Source: Adineta vaga (lineage: Eukaryota > Rotifera). From it: a stretch of 64,000 nt of DNA. Every line of letters starts with the position of its first letter. Position 1 is the stretch's first letter. The position numbers and the translations under genes are program-made. The DNA lies in contig CP075497.1 in the NCBI GenBank assembly GCA_021613535.1, positions 5,022,001 to 5,086,000 on the forward strand. Reading direction: 5' to 3'. Below, in pieces: positions 34,838-47,557 of this stretch. A model generated the notes under the pieces. The model was not told where the DNA came from. It was given only the letters and a program-made list of their open reading frames with translations, and made no database searches.

Positions 34838-37800
34838 ATGGGAACTTGCACATCAACTGCAAGACATCGACAAAAGCTGCAACAACAGCAACAGCCTAAT
34901 CGACCAACATCAAAGAGCTCAATTGTATTTGATACTGATTCTCCTCCACCTTTACCACCATTACCGTCGACAGCATTTCCCAATCAACAACGTCAACAAT
35001 CTCAATCTTTACTCAAAGATTTTGATCTCTTATCACCATCATTAATAAAACCGATTTTTAAGCAAACAGATACAAACAGTTTGATACAATTCTATTCTTC
35101 TTTTACTAATAACAACAGCAACAACAACAACAACAATAATAACAATAACAATAATTGTTCAAACACTATGAACAGAATGTCATCATCATCATCATCATCG
35201 ATTACACATATTCCAGCTCGACTTCCAGTACCGAAAACTCGTCTCCCCATCTATCATGTACCACAAATAACTGCTCCAACATCTGTACGACCGAAAGAAG
35301 TAACACCCATAGCTACTTCAATAAATCCCACAGGTAATCTAAAACTTTAGACTGTTTCATTGTATATTTTTGTTATATATTTTATTCGTATCAATGTATA
35401 TGTTACTAGTATCATTACTATCCTATTAAGATTACAGAAACAAATCTGTATAATGTCTCCTATTTCTTCTATACGTCTCTATTACTTTCTGCTTCGCTCT
35501 TCAAGTGTTGATCAGTTCATACTCTTCAAGAGTAATTGTACAGCAGTTCGACATGAGTATAAACGTTCACATGATCATTGTTTCGCTCCAATTTATATAT
35601 ACATATACATAGAGTTCTTTGAATAGAACAGTTATACACCTATGCCATTTCTATTCGAACTAGGGGTCATTCTTCTTTTCTTTTGTCTATCTAAGGAAAG
35701 AAGGAAAAGAGTCAATGTCGATGTGCAATAAGCTGGCCAACCCCATGGGGTGTTCGTATATGAATCATCGAGAGAAAAAAAAATGAATTCTACTTCTCTT
35801 CTCAACGACAAGCACGATCATTTTTTTTCTATGCTGCTTTTTTTTCTTTGCTGTTCGTTGATTCTGTTTCTCGCCGTGTGCTTTGCTTCCTTATTGAATG
35901 AAGGTGACAAAAAAAGATCCATAGACAAGAAAAAATAACAAAATCGAAAACGAACGAACAAAAATGTTAATGCGTAGTCGATTAAATTCTTTTTCAACTG
36001 ATTTTTTCAACTATTGCTGTTATTATCATTGAGATTTTTTTCATTTTTTCCTAGGCTCCATAAGACCAATGTCGATAACAAATCGTCCACCACCGCCAAC
36101 TGCTATGCAAACTCGATTTGGTTTTATACCACGACCTGCTTCACAACAAATTCGAACATCATCATTTGCATCCCGTAGTCGGTCGATTAGTCCAACATCA
36201 ACGACTAGTGCAAATTCATCGTCAGCATCTTCACATGTTTCTCAACAATTAGCAAAAACTCAACCTATTGTAAAAACAACACCAACTCGAACGATTCCAT
36301 CGTCTTCCGCAGCAAATGATACTTCTAAACCAAAAGTATTAGTATCTTCACGACTTCGAGATCCATCAGCATCGAAATCAACTGTTAAAACACCTCTTCA
36401 AACTCCTACCTCAGCCAATCGAATTCGTTCAAGAACTCCATCACGAACGTCTAATCCATCTCCAACATCATCTGCTGCTTCTACACTTCCTTCTTCCTCC
36501 ATTCCAGCATCTTCCCATACAGCATCAGCGTCGCATCAGCACCAGCAACTACCAAAAGTGATGTTAATGTAATACGTGATCGTTATAAAACACAACAACG
36601 TATGAATTTCTTTGCCCGTCGTACACCAATCTCAACAGCCAATGGTTCACCCGTTGCTAGCTCAATAAAAGTAACTGAACCATTGATAACTACGAAAGAG
36701 AAAAAACTATCATCAACTGTATCAAAATTGAATCCACCAAATAATTCTGTAAAATTGCCGAAGACAAACTTTTGTTTTTATTTGAAATAATTCGATCTTT
36801 CTTCGTTTTCTAGAACGGTACTTCCAAATCAACTACACCTCCACAGGTATCTTCATCTCAGGGTGATTCAATCTATGCCAAAGTATCGTCATCTTCTAAT
36901 CATTCTTCGTCGGCACATCTTTCTCAAAGTAATAAACATCGACAAAGAGCTATAAGCATGTTATCTTCATCATCAGCTATATCGAATGTACTCAATCAAG
37001 ATACACTACTTGAAGATGATAACTGCAGTTTGAAATCTGACGATTTAATGTGTGATTATGATGATACGTTGACAATCGATTCGCTTAGTAAAAAGTAAGA
37101 TATTAATATCTTAGCATTTCGATTGATTGTGTCTTAGTTTTATTAAACACGTATTGCTCTCTCTGTACATATTGTTATTCGATCCTTTTTTTTCCTATAG
37201 AATTTGTATTGATTTAACGGGTAGACAAATTTATTTTGCGACGATCTATATCTGTTTATTATAGAATTCCTTCTTTTTCTTTTCATTTAAGTGACCGAAC
37301 AGATTCATGTTCATCAGCTTCATTAACAAATGAACCAAATAAAAAACATTCTCCGACAATATTAACTACTCCAACGAAACCAAATGTTCCGTTAAACCAA
37401 ACAACATCAAAAGAGCATCGATCATCTATAGTAGTCAAAAATTCGCAAGCAACGAATGATAAAATGAATGGTAATTTACGTGATACACTTGATGAATTTA
37501 ATCGATTAAATAATCGAATGGAGAATAAAAATGATCATGAAAATAATCGGTAAGATATTTTCAAAAAAAAAGAATTAATTCGTTTCATAATAAACATTTA
37601 TTCGAAGGCGATTACCAGCACGTTCATTTTCATTGAAACCACCACTAAATTATTTACCTCCACTTGAAGATGCGGAACAAATAACAATGGACGTTGAATC
37701 ATATCGACAAGTTATGAAAGACGTTATGGTTGTTAAAACCGTTCTTCATCAACTTGATCGATTACTTAAACAGTCTGATGGTGCTAATATGACAGTTCGA

Positions 37801-38118
37801 TTGATTTGTTTGAAGTTTGAAAAGAATAAAACATTTTCTTTCATTTCATAGGATTCAATGGTCGGTTCTTTTCATGAATTTCATGATTCAGTATGCACTT
37901 CTCGACGTTATTCATCAAGTACTGAGGGAACTATTCGTGGTTCAATCGATGAAAATTCATCGTACGATGATCTATTAAAAGTATGACGAGATATATTTGA
38001 TTGTTTTTTTATTTATAAATATGTAATATGATTCTAGGAAATCATAGCATTACGTAAAGAAAAAGAACAAGATAAACAAACAATTAAATTATTACAAGAA
38101 CAAATGGTTTGTTCATAA
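34838..38118 (+). CDS. Serine-rich protein with N-myristoylation motif and C-terminal coiled coil
   Basis: Seven exons can be joined: 34838-35333, 36055-36748, 36814-37094, 37292-37549, 37608-37794, 37852-37980, 38038-38118. The first intron (721 bases) is unusually long here. The chosen start MGTCTSTARH carries Gly2, Cys4 and Ser6, the pattern of N-myristoylated and palmitoylated proteins. The centre is Ser/Thr/Pro-rich with a poly-Asn run (AAC/AAT repeat at about 35110-35155), poly-Ser, a short FGFIPRP motif and SSIP, which matches the SxIP end-binding pattern. The C-terminus is helical (MDVESYRQVMKDVMVVKTVL, then EIIALRKEKEQDKQTIKLLQ), a short coiled coil. The layout resembles CCSER/FAM190-type serine-rich coiled-coil proteins, but I cannot establish homology. 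Exons sum to 2126 bases; one missing base at about 36525-36540 is needed for 708 residues, since frames switch there with no possible intron. Confidence 0.7.
35334..36054 (+). other. Long first intron of the serine-rich gene
   Basis: GTAATC donor, T-rich acceptor ending TTTTTTCCTAG. At 721 bases it is about ten times the local norm. Open frames inside (35360-35626, 35750-35938) have Ile/Tyr/Phe-rich random composition; no exon or non-coding RNA was recognised. Confidence 0.6.
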
Positions 38119-39164
38119 ATTTTTTATTTTCAATCAAACTTCATCGTTTTTTTTTCTTCTTCTATGTTTAGTATAAATATTCCAGTCATACAAATAGTTG
38201 ATCAATGAATATTTCATATCAAAATATTCTAATCGTCGTTGCATTCGAACTCGTGAATCTTCTTTTGACTCTTTATCAACTTTCTTTTTGTTGTCATTTA
38301 TTTTTATTTTCTAATAATGATTTACTTTCTAGTGAATAATGTTTATTACTATCTCGTTTGAAATTCTCTAGTAAATTTCTTTTGGATTTTTTTTCCATAA
38401 AAAAATATTCATTAAGTTACTTTGTTTATTCAATATGATCATTTCTTTTGATAAACTATTTGTACTCTAGTTTCAAGCGAGCAATTAATATACACAAGTA
38501 TGGCTCATTAAATCCTAGTTAATGTTGATTGTTTGTGAATAGAAGATACGTCAAGCAGAACATTTGTTCTTTTTCATGATAATGACTGCAATACCATATG
38601 GTAATGAATACAGTAGACAGCATCAATGATTAGAGTGTTTATGAAGTGGAACTAAACGAAGAGATATTCACTGTTCTTTTATTTATCGACATTGAATTAT
38701 AAAATAAATCATGAAATGATTCTAATTATAATGATCTTTAGTCAACAAATAATTCCGAAAAATTCATTGAATGTTAATTTCTTTTTGATGAACAATTTCA
38801 ATCTTTTGTGTTCGTCCGTCAACATCCATCATTTCTATTTTCTATAAAACAACGATTTTTCTGCATGAGCAACATCACCATCTCATTAAATGTTAATAAG
38901 TATTTCTAATCGATCACTGACTATTTTCTCAAAACGATTTCTGTGACAGGTAAGTTTTCTTTTAGTTATGCACATTCCCGCTTCTTGAAGTTTTTCTTCT
39001 CTATCACACAAGGAAACGGCACTCGTTCCAATTACGGGCAAATAAGATTTTCTTCCTCTCTCTCTCTCTCTCTTCCGTCAACATCGATGAAAAAAAGCCG
39101 TTCGATTGAATATTTCAATTCAATCATAATCATCGACAGTCATTTATTTCTCTAACAATCTTCT
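38119..39164. other. Non-coding region upstream of the TRPV gene
   Basis: No gene was recognised. A CT-repeat at about 39055-39073 interrupts an open frame (38943-39155) of non-protein-like composition. The span probably holds the TRPV promoter and 5' UTR. Confidence 0.5.
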
Positions 39165-42100
39165 ATGGGGAACACGACATCGGAAGTCGCTTCTGGCGTT
39201 AAAGCTCAAATTGATTCAGGTGGACAAAGACCTGAACTTTATCGTTTTGTTGATATGACAGTAAATATCTTCTCGAATTATTCGAAAATTTTAATATAAT
39301 CTCATAATTTAGGGTGGTGGTGAGTTCGTTGAAGTCATGCGTGTTGCTAATCGAACGAAAGATTATACACAAATTGATGCTCTCATACGACAGCAGATAC
39401 CAAAATTTTTGTACAATGATGGTGAAGGAAAATTGATAACAGTTAGTGAAATTGTTCGAAGACGTAATAATACATATAGTAAAGTGAAAAGTATTGTTTC
39501 GGCAGCAAAACCAGAAGAAGAACAAATGAATGGTGATTATAAGCAGGAAATATGTTCATCTTTCGAATATGTTGTATTTTTAGGAGAAGAAACCAAATGC
39601 GTTTGTTGGGATTTAGATCAACGAGGTGGTGTAGGTGAACAAATCCTACATGTTTGTTTTTTATCATCAAGTCCTGTTCATACAGCTCTAGCAAAACGTT
39701 TATTAAGACATTATCCAAAAATGATTTATGATTTGTATATGGGTGATGAATATTATGGTTTGTAGCTTTGATCGATGAAATTTAGATTTTTGTCTTCTTC
39801 TTCTTCAACTTCAAGGTGAAAATGTTCTTCATATTGCAATTGTCAATGAAGAACCAGCTACAGTAAAATTTTTACTTGACGCAGGTGTCGATTTTACACA
39901 ACGTTGTTGTGGAAAATTTTTCTCACCTGAAGATCAAAAATCCAGTCGGTAAGTAATGATAAACGAAAAATAATATTTCATAGTTGAAAAATACTGTAAA
40001 GAGTGGATAATGTTACGAAAGAATGTCCAGATGTGAGTGTTGCAACAGATTATGAAGGTTATTGTTATTTTGGTGAATATCCACTTTCATTTGCTGCCGT
40101 TCTTCAACAAGAAGAATCAGTAAGATTATTAATTGCTAAAGGAGCTGATACGAATTGTCAAGATTCAAATGGAAATACTGCTTTACATATGTGTGTCATT
40201 TATAATCGAATTGTATGTTTTGATTGTCTTCTGTTGAATGATTGGATTTGATTTGATATTGAATAGGCGATGGTTGATTTACTCTATGAATTAGGAGCAT
40301 CATTAGATATTAAAAATCGTCAAGATTTAACTCCGTTGACACTTGCTGCTACCAAAGCTCATAAAGATGTAAGAGTATGAATGATTTAATCTAAATCATC
40401 TATGAAATTTCTCGAAGATGTTTGATCATATTTTACAAAAAACGCGAACAGTCTATTGGCAATATGGAAATGTGACATGTGCTGGTTATCCATTAGATGA
40501 TATTGATACGATTGGAAAAGATGGTTCATTGAATGACACGAGTGCACTTAGTATTATTGTTCGTGGAGTAAGTAATTGTTGGGTGTAAAATTGAAATGAT
40601 TTTGTTATGGCAAATATGATGTTTTTCTGTCTATAGGAATCAGCTGGTCATTTAGATATGATGGATGGTTTAATTGTTCAATTGCTCAATGAAAAATGGC
40701 GTACATTTATTAAATTCAAGTAAGATCTTTGATATTTCCAAGAAACTTTTATTTGACATATCAATCGATAGATTCTTTCAACGTATGGGTATATTTGCAT
40801 TTTACTTTTCTGTCTGTTTACTTGCATTAATTGTTCGTGGTTATTATCGTGTCCCATCAGCATGTATTAAATTAGTTCCAGTTGATAAAGATTCAATGAA
40901 ATCCATCATATCGGATCGTTCTGAATGTCGATGTCATTATACAAATTTTCTTTGGAATGGTATACTATTAGATGATGATAATGAGAATAATAATCAAACG
41001 ATTCGAAATACAACAATGCATCCTATTTCAAATAAACGACATTTTGAACCAATAGCATTAGTAAGTTAGTGAAATTTTCAATTGCAAAATAATTGCTTTA
41101 TACTGTAATAGATTTTGAATCTTCTTGATGGAATATCGGTTTTGGGTGCATTTTTGTATCTCGTCGTAACTATTCGTGAATTTTCTTATCAACATTTTAA
41201 ATTAGATTATTTTATCTATGTTAATGATCCAACAAGAGTATTATTTCTTTTTTCTTGTGTATTAACATTAGCCATGTTACCGGCAAGATTTACGTGTGCA
41301 ATTGAAACTGATGATATGATATGTGTCTATGCGATACTTACTCGAGCACCGTATTTTTTCTTTTTTTGCCGGTAAATGATTCTATTTGATTTTTAAAGAT
41401 TTATCGAATAGATCTGATTTTAGTGGTTTTCGTTCGACTGGTCCATTTGTTGTTATGATCTATACAATGATACGTGGTGATCTTTTACGGTTTTGTTTGA
41501 TATTTTTTGTTTTCATGGCAGGATTCTCTCAAGCATTGCACGTTCTTTTTGTTCGCATTGCATGTAAAAATGATTTTCAAACAGTTATTAAAACATTTTT
41601 TCGAATGTTCTGTGTTACATTACAACAAATTGCTGATGCATATAGAAATTTTTATCTACATCCAAATACAGGTATTCAAGTAATTGGAAAAGTAATATAT
41701 AGAACAAATTTATTCGTCTTATTTCTATTTTCTATTTACATTTAGATTTGTTTTGTTACTTATATTATAACTGCAGCTGTTCTTCTGGTTAACATGCTTA
41801 TCGCTAGTACGTAACAAAGTTCTTGTGTGATAATTATTCTTAAATATGAATTTAGTGATGGGTAACACGTATGCAATGGTAAATGAACGAAAAAAAGAAT
41901 GGCTTCGACAATGGGCAAAAATTATGTTAATTGTAGAACAATCTGTTTCACGAGAGGAACGTTTAGCTCAACAAATAAATTATTCAAAAAAAATGCCTGA
42001 TGGATCACGAGTATTAGTTACACGATTAATTCAAACTGTAAGCATTTCATTGTAGATCTATTATTACCTATTTTATCGACATTTCTTTTCAGTCTGATGA

Positions 42101-42326
42101 ACGTCTTAGTATTGAAAATATGGGTGGTGATTATTATAATCAACTTCGACGACATTTAGAACCTGAAAATATCTCATTACAATCGAAAACTAAATCAATT
42201 GCTGCTAATTCTCAACATAGTACATCGGTACGAGAGAATGGATCAACAAAACATAAACAAGATCTCTTACGTAATCAACGTGCGCGAGATAGTTTTAGTT
42301 CATTTGATATAACTGCACTGATGTAA
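39165..42326 (+). CDS. TRPV-family cation channel (OSM-9/Inactive/Nanchung type)
   Basis: Invertebrate TRPV channels act in mechanosensory, osmosensory and chemosensory cilia. Exon 1 is 39165-39260 (start MGNTTSEV), exon 2 is 39313-39757, and further short-intron exons run to the TAA at 42326; about 800 residues (estimate). Ankyrin repeats: [71 protein letters not shown]. Six transmembrane segments follow: S1 [21 protein letters not shown], a glycosylatable S1-S2 loop (NNQTIRNTT), S4-S5 [21 protein letters not shown]6 [21 protein letters not shown]. The TRP helix is [16 protein letters not shown]. The [10 protein letters not shown] and [14 protein letters not shown] strings are TRPV signatures. 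The pore segment ([16 protein letters not shown]) has no GxGD/E-like selectivity motif as in TRPV1-6. The frame is intact at the junctions I checked. Confidence 0.93.
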
Positions 42327-42622
42327 TTTCAATCAACATTTGTTCATATTTCCTCCGTATTTTTATCCTTACTGCAATAAAATACTTTTGTTTCGTCTAG
42401 AAAAATACGAATCAGATAGTTAAAAAAACTCGAAGGTGTATCGATCAGTTCTTGATGATTTGCAGATGCATATTTGTGTGCGTCAAAGACTAGCGACATC
42501 TTGTCGATGACCCACAAGGTAGAAAATCTTTGGTTGTCATGAACTTTGAACAGATTTATGGATGCATTTCTTCTTGTTTTTTTTGTTTCGATTAATTTAT
42601 TATTTGTAAAGTGAATTCAAGA

Positions 42623-44158
42623 ATGAACCTTGGAAAATTATTTGGTAAAAAAAGTAAATCTAAATCAACTCAAAATTTTAATGATAGTGAAAAGTAAGTT
42701 GGAAACTAGTCATCGAAATCATATTTAATTCTTTATAGATTTGACACCAATGTTACAACTACTAGTCAAACACGAGAGAAACGAAATGTTCGTGAACGTA
42801 TTCATTCAGAAGCAATTCTTAATGTTTATCCGGTCGATAGTTCTACACTTCTAACTGGTAGTCAAGATCGAGTAGGTGACTTTCTGATGATTTTCTATCG
42901 TTAGAGAACGATTAATCATATCCTCATAGACATTGGTTTTATATGATCTGATCAATCATCGTATTTCTCGTCGATGGACTGGTCATGAACATGATGTTGT
43001 GAAAGTTCTCTATGGACGTTTAGTACATTTGATTGTTAGTGCATCACGTGATCGAACTATTCAATTTTGGAATACAAATTCAGATCAACCTGTGCAAAAA
43101 TTACTTGGCCATGAACTTGTTGTAACAGCTATTGATTTTAATCCAGGTAAATCTTTTCGCAATACTAGAAATATGGTATTGATTAGTTTTTTTTATAGAA
43201 AATACAATGCTGGTTAGTGGTAGTCGTGATAATAAAGTTCTTTTTTGGGATGTAAAAACTGGACAAATATTAAAAACAATTATGATCGGACGAAATTTAG
43301 TAGGTTTTTTCTTAAGTTTTACAAAATGAAGATAATTCGATTTTTCTTCTCTACGAAAATATAGATAACTGATGTTAAATGGTCTTATGATGGAACTTTT
43401 ATTGCTCAAACAGGCGAAGATAAAGAAAATAAGTCTGAATTGATATCATTTATCAACAAACGAATATCTTTCCTTTTATCTTCTAGAATGTATGATGCTC
43501 GAAGTATGACACAAGTTGTTTCATTTCCGAAAAAGCAATATATTCAAACATCCTGTGATATTTCACATGATAATCAGTATTTAGTAAGTATTTTCAAGCG
43601 ACACCAATTGCAATCTCTTTTTTGCCAATTGATAGATATCAACAAGTAATGGATTTAATGGTAGTGGAGCTGAAATATCGGTAAGTGCCTATTTGTTTCG
43701 AAATGATTCCATGAAATGAATTGTTTTCTTTCTTCAAATAGTTATGGGACATTAGACAACGAAAATTATTAACAGAATTTTATGGTCATCGAGCAACAGT
43801 GAATAGTGGACGTTTTATTGATCAAACAGGATCAACAATTATTTCATGCAGTAATGATGGTCGAGCAATTCTTTGGAATGTTCAAAAGAATTGTAAGAAA
43901 ATGCAATTTACTGATGAAAATTTCAGTTTTTAAATCGATCTATTCTTTCAGCAATATTTGCTGATCTTGATGTTGATAATGCAACACCACTTACATCCAT
44001 TACTGCAATGAATGCTCAAAAGTAAGATTACAAGTGTAATTTCATTTTGATATAATAAATCAAGATTTATTTTTAGTTTTGCAACAAGTGGATTAAATGG
44101 ACGACTTAATATTATTCAACACAATCATCGTCAGTTACAAATGATTGATCAAATTTGA
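42623..44158 (+). CDS. Wdr31: WD-repeat protein WDR31
   Basis: WDR31 is a WD40 propeller protein implicated in ciliary trafficking. The gene starts 297 bases after the TRPV stop on the same strand. The N-terminus MNLGKLFGKKSKSKS is basic with Gly/Lys. Repeats include LLTGSQDRTLVLYDLI, LIVSASRDRTIQFWNTN, MLVSGSRDNKVLFWDVKTGQ, IAQTGEDKENKMYDARSM, a diagnostic STSNGFNGSGAEISLWDIRQ block (the SNGFGGEG-type loop of WDR31), IISCSNDGRAILWNVQ and a last blade NFATSGLNGRLNIIQHN. HIQTYC-like YIQTSCDISHDN also matches WDR31. The first splice joins GAA AA to A TTT GAC. The stop is TGA at 44156-44158. Length and blade order fit the family; junctions I checked keep frame. Confidence 0.9.
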
Positions 44159-44395
44159 TTTCGACATGATTGTTTTTTCTGCTTCTAGTCTTTTACTTAA
44201 AACCTTGAAATGTTTTTCTATCTTAAAGAAAAATAAATTATTTTGCTATATCATTTTCAATATAGTTGATCAAATATTGATATATGTTACTAATGAAGTG
44301 ATTTTTTTTTATGTTGGAGAAGTTTTTTTGACTTGAAGTGAAAGTTGATCTTAGCATTGTGTGTATGGAAAGAAACGGATATGTTGATTTGATCG

Positions 44396-45446
44396 ATGAA
44401 AAGAAAAAGGAGAAATTTAAAGATGTTGTCGAATAAAAGTAGATGGATGCCCGAATTGACTGAAGAGTCTGAGAATAACATTCAGGTGTTAAGTAAGAAT
44501 CTCTCGAGAAGTTCGACTTTTGAACAAATATACAGCAGTCATAGTAGTAGTGAGAGTACGAAAAGTAAAATGGATGGAAGACGTATTTATTGTTCTGGTC
44601 GAGATCTTCATACCATCAGTGCGGTTAGTTAAATAGATTTCTTTGAAATAAGATTAAAACGTTTTGTTTTTAATTTCTTAGGATGTTTTTGCTTATCCTG
44701 ATATATCCTATTTGGAATTAAGTCCAACACGTGAAGCTTGTCTGAATTTTAAATTGAATGAATTACCAACAGCTATTGGTCGTTTAACTGAATTACGCAT
44801 TCTTATTTTGGATACAAATAATCTACATACATTACCGAATGAATTATGTAATTTATGTGAATTACTTATACTTGTTCTTTCGAATAATTCATTAAGTAAT
44901 TTACCGAATGCAATTGGTAATCTGGAACAATTGGAAAGTATTCATTTAGCAAATAATCGTCTTCGTGATCTTCCATCTTCATTTTTTCATTTGAAAAATT
45001 TAACATTTCTCGATTTAACAAGTAATAAATTACGTCAAATACCAGATGGTATTGGTCAATTGACGCAATTACAATCACTTTTACTCTATGACAATCGTCT
45101 ACGTTTAATTCCAGATTCAATTGGTATGTTGAAAAATTTAACCACACTTTGGCTTGGACGTAATCGATTACGTACATTACCACGTACTTTAACTCAACTG
45201 AAACAACTCGACTGGAGACATAATTATTTATCGACAATGCTTGATGATAATCCATTAGTTAATCCACCAATATCAATTTGTCGTTTAGGTTTTTCTGCTA
45301 TTGACAGATGGCATCAAAAGAATTCATCTGTTGGTACATTGAATCTTGATGATGTACAACAAAATAATGATGAAGAAAGTTCAATAGGAGGAGGTGAAAC
45401 AACAAGTCGATTTTCAGTACGAATATCGACAGAATTCTATGCTTAA
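44396..45446 (+). CDS. Leucine-rich-repeat protein
   Basis: Two exons (44396-44623, 44682-45446) give 993 bases, 330 residues. The N-terminus is polar and Ser-rich with RIYCSGRDLHTISADVFAY. About seven LRRs of the 23-residue plant/intracellular-Ras type follow, e.g. LNELPTAIGRLTELRILILD, LHTLPNELCNLCELLILVLS, NLPNAIGNLEQLESIHLANN, LPSSFFHLKNLTFLDLTSNK, IPDGIGQLTQLQSLLLYDNR. A capping segment with DDNPLVNPP follows, then an acidic/Ser-rich tail. There is no signal peptide, so it is a cytosolic scaffold of the SHOC2/LRRC10/LRRC57 kind, but no single orthologue stands out. The start could be the Met at 44426. It lies 237 bases after WDR31 on the same strand. Confidence 0.85.
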
Positions 45447-46162
45447 TTGAACAATACATATAATCAATTTTTGAAAATATTATAATGATGATGATTGTAT
45501 GTCGTAATAAATATGTAAGATTTCATATTATGCTATGATCTAAATATAGAAAATAGCCTGTTGCTTTGCATTTTTGTCAAATCAAAATCGAAAGAGAGGA
45601 AGCAAAACTGAAATCGATTTTCTTTGTAAGAATCCGTTCGTGTCGTTGTTGATGCTTTACAGTGACAAAAGTAAACATACAGCATGGACGAAAAGATTTC
45701 ATTATGATCGCGTCGTTTTTTAAAGAGAAACTATATTATTGTAATGCAAATATAAGACTTATATCAACGAAAAAGTCGCTATTTTTATGAGTTAATAGCA
45801 AATAATCTGTTCGAATTTTAATTAGTTTCGAAGCAGACATTATAGGATTTAGTTAGCTAATAATAAAAGGAGAAATTTTTTGAACATTCACAAGAAAGAT
45901 TCAACGAAAATGTCGTGTGTAAGCTTTGTTATTTATTACGAAAGCAAACATATCGATAAGAAAATGGAACATTCATAGCAACAATTGGTAGTTACTGTTC
46001 TTTGCTCTTTGTTTTTTTTATGTCGTCAGAATATTTTTCCTTGCCGATGACATCAGCTTATAACATAATCGTCAGTGAAATTTTGTAAATATATTACTTA
46101 TGTCTAATAAATATGAAAAAGCTTCATAATCTAATATTTTTTTTCGTCTAATCATCAAACAG
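45447..46162. other. Non-coding spacer
   Basis: It holds the 3' flank of the LRR gene and the 5' flank of the next gene; no exon was recognised. Confidence 0.5.
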
Positions 46163-47139
46163 ATGGCAAACAGCGTACAGCATATATCGACCGTAGAGGT
46201 AATTGCTTATGATGAAGGTACAAAACCAGTTCAAATTCTTTATAATACATGGGCACCCCGACCACACTTTATTATTGTACAACGTCAACCAAAACAAGAT
46301 GCTACTCGTGATGACTTTCAAGCAACGTTTGAAATAATTGGTCTATTTCTTGTTCAAAATTCACAGTTTGCTGATGAAGCTATACTATCCATTCATTGTG
46401 GTAGTTGGTATCAAATGCATGCACCGAAATGGCATGTTCGTCTATGTGTTCCTGAAAAGCCTTACTTAGAAAATGCTAAGAAGCATGTAAATCATTTACT
46501 GTTTTTCTCAATCATTGTCTGACTAAGTGTTAGTAATACAATTTGAGAAATTCTTTTTTTTTTCATTTTATTCAGATTACAGAAATTCCAAACAACAAAC
46601 CATGGCAAGATGCTAGATCGGTTGAAGAAGCCATGAGTAATTGGTTTAGAAAGAATCAAATTAATTATACAAAATACAAGAATGAATGCATTCTCAAAAA
46701 CATTCCAGATCATACATCAGTCGAGTCTATTCCTCTTTCAACATTTAATTCTACATCAAATGAATTTACACTTGTTTGGCTGCCATCTACACCACGTATT
46801 GGTATAGTAGCTCAATCTCCTGGTCATACCAAACTAGCCTCTTTATATGAATTCATGGAAAAAACTCGTGTCGACATGGAAAAAAAGCTTTCTGATTGTG
46901 ATCCAAGCTTTGCTGAATTTGGTTGTCATCTTTGTTTATATGTTCATGGCCAATTAGACACAGTCATAACACCTAGATCAGGTCGAATTTTTAAGGAGAA
47001 TGGAGAAATAACTGAAAATCCTAATATTGTTGGTTATATTCAAATGGATGAATCTCAATATGTTACATGGTTACCACATAATTTAAGACGCACTTGGCTC
47101 GATGAATTCGGTCGTGTCGACCATTTCGTCCGAACATGA
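46163..47139 (+). CDS. Uncharacterised protein, possible degenerate HIT fold
   Basis: Two exons (46163-46486, 46576-47139) sum to 888 bases, 295 residues. The first half contains PHFIIVQRQPKQDATRDDFQATFEIIGLFL, then ADEAILSIHCGSWYQMHAPKWHVRLCVP. The order (strand with hydrophobics, helix, HCG, then a P-x-WHV-x-L-x-V strand) resembles the C-terminal half of HIT hydrolases, whose motif is H-phi-H-phi-H-phi-phi, but only the first His remains here (HVRLCV). The second half (WFRKNQINYTKYKNE..., FTLVWLPSTPRIGIVAQS, CHLCLYVHGQLDTVITPRSG, SQYVTWLPHNLRRTWLDEF) is not recognised. Composition and splicing look like a real, expressed gene. The HIT link is a guess from motif shape. Confidence 0.75.
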
Positions 47140-47557
47140 TGAAACCAAACATATGAATGTCTTTGTGGTTTTTTGAACACTCAGAATTTTAACAGAATAT
47201 AATCACGAAATTTTTATCAATAATAAATTTAGATGATATTTATCGTTTCCTAAATACTTTTCATTTGAATGTACTTGGATTAAAGCAATACAATAAATCA
47301 TGTAACAACTGTTTTATAATCAGCTATTTGAAGAAAAGAAATGTTTAACTCTTAAATTCTATAATAACATTCATTTTTTTGCAATAAACATAAACATTAT
47401 TAAAAAGATTTTATATTTGATTTTTGTCCTACATTGTTTTTTGTACTATACAAGCAATTATAGAATAATAACAGTAAATGAAAACAAAAAGAAAAGAAAA
47501 AAATTACTGAAATTCAATACATTATGTCTAAAATAAACAGTGTAGGTACAGTTAAAG
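47140..47557. other. 3' flanks of convergent genes
   Basis: AT-rich, with AATAAA-like signals at about 47219 and 47292-47298. No gene was recognised. Confidence 0.5.

Noticed and set aside
35360-35938. Exons inside the long intron of the serine-rich gene
   Set aside because: Open frames are Ile/Phe/Tyr-rich, lack good splice pairs and are not needed for the reading frame.
37202-37231. Cassette exon in the serine-rich gene (between 37094 and 37292)
   Set aside because: A short segment with AG/GT borders exists, but including it shifts the frame; skipping it joins SLSK to NDRTDS cleanly.
44866-45255. 129-codon minus-strand frame opposite the LRR gene
   Set aside because: Antisense shadow of the periodic leucine codons.
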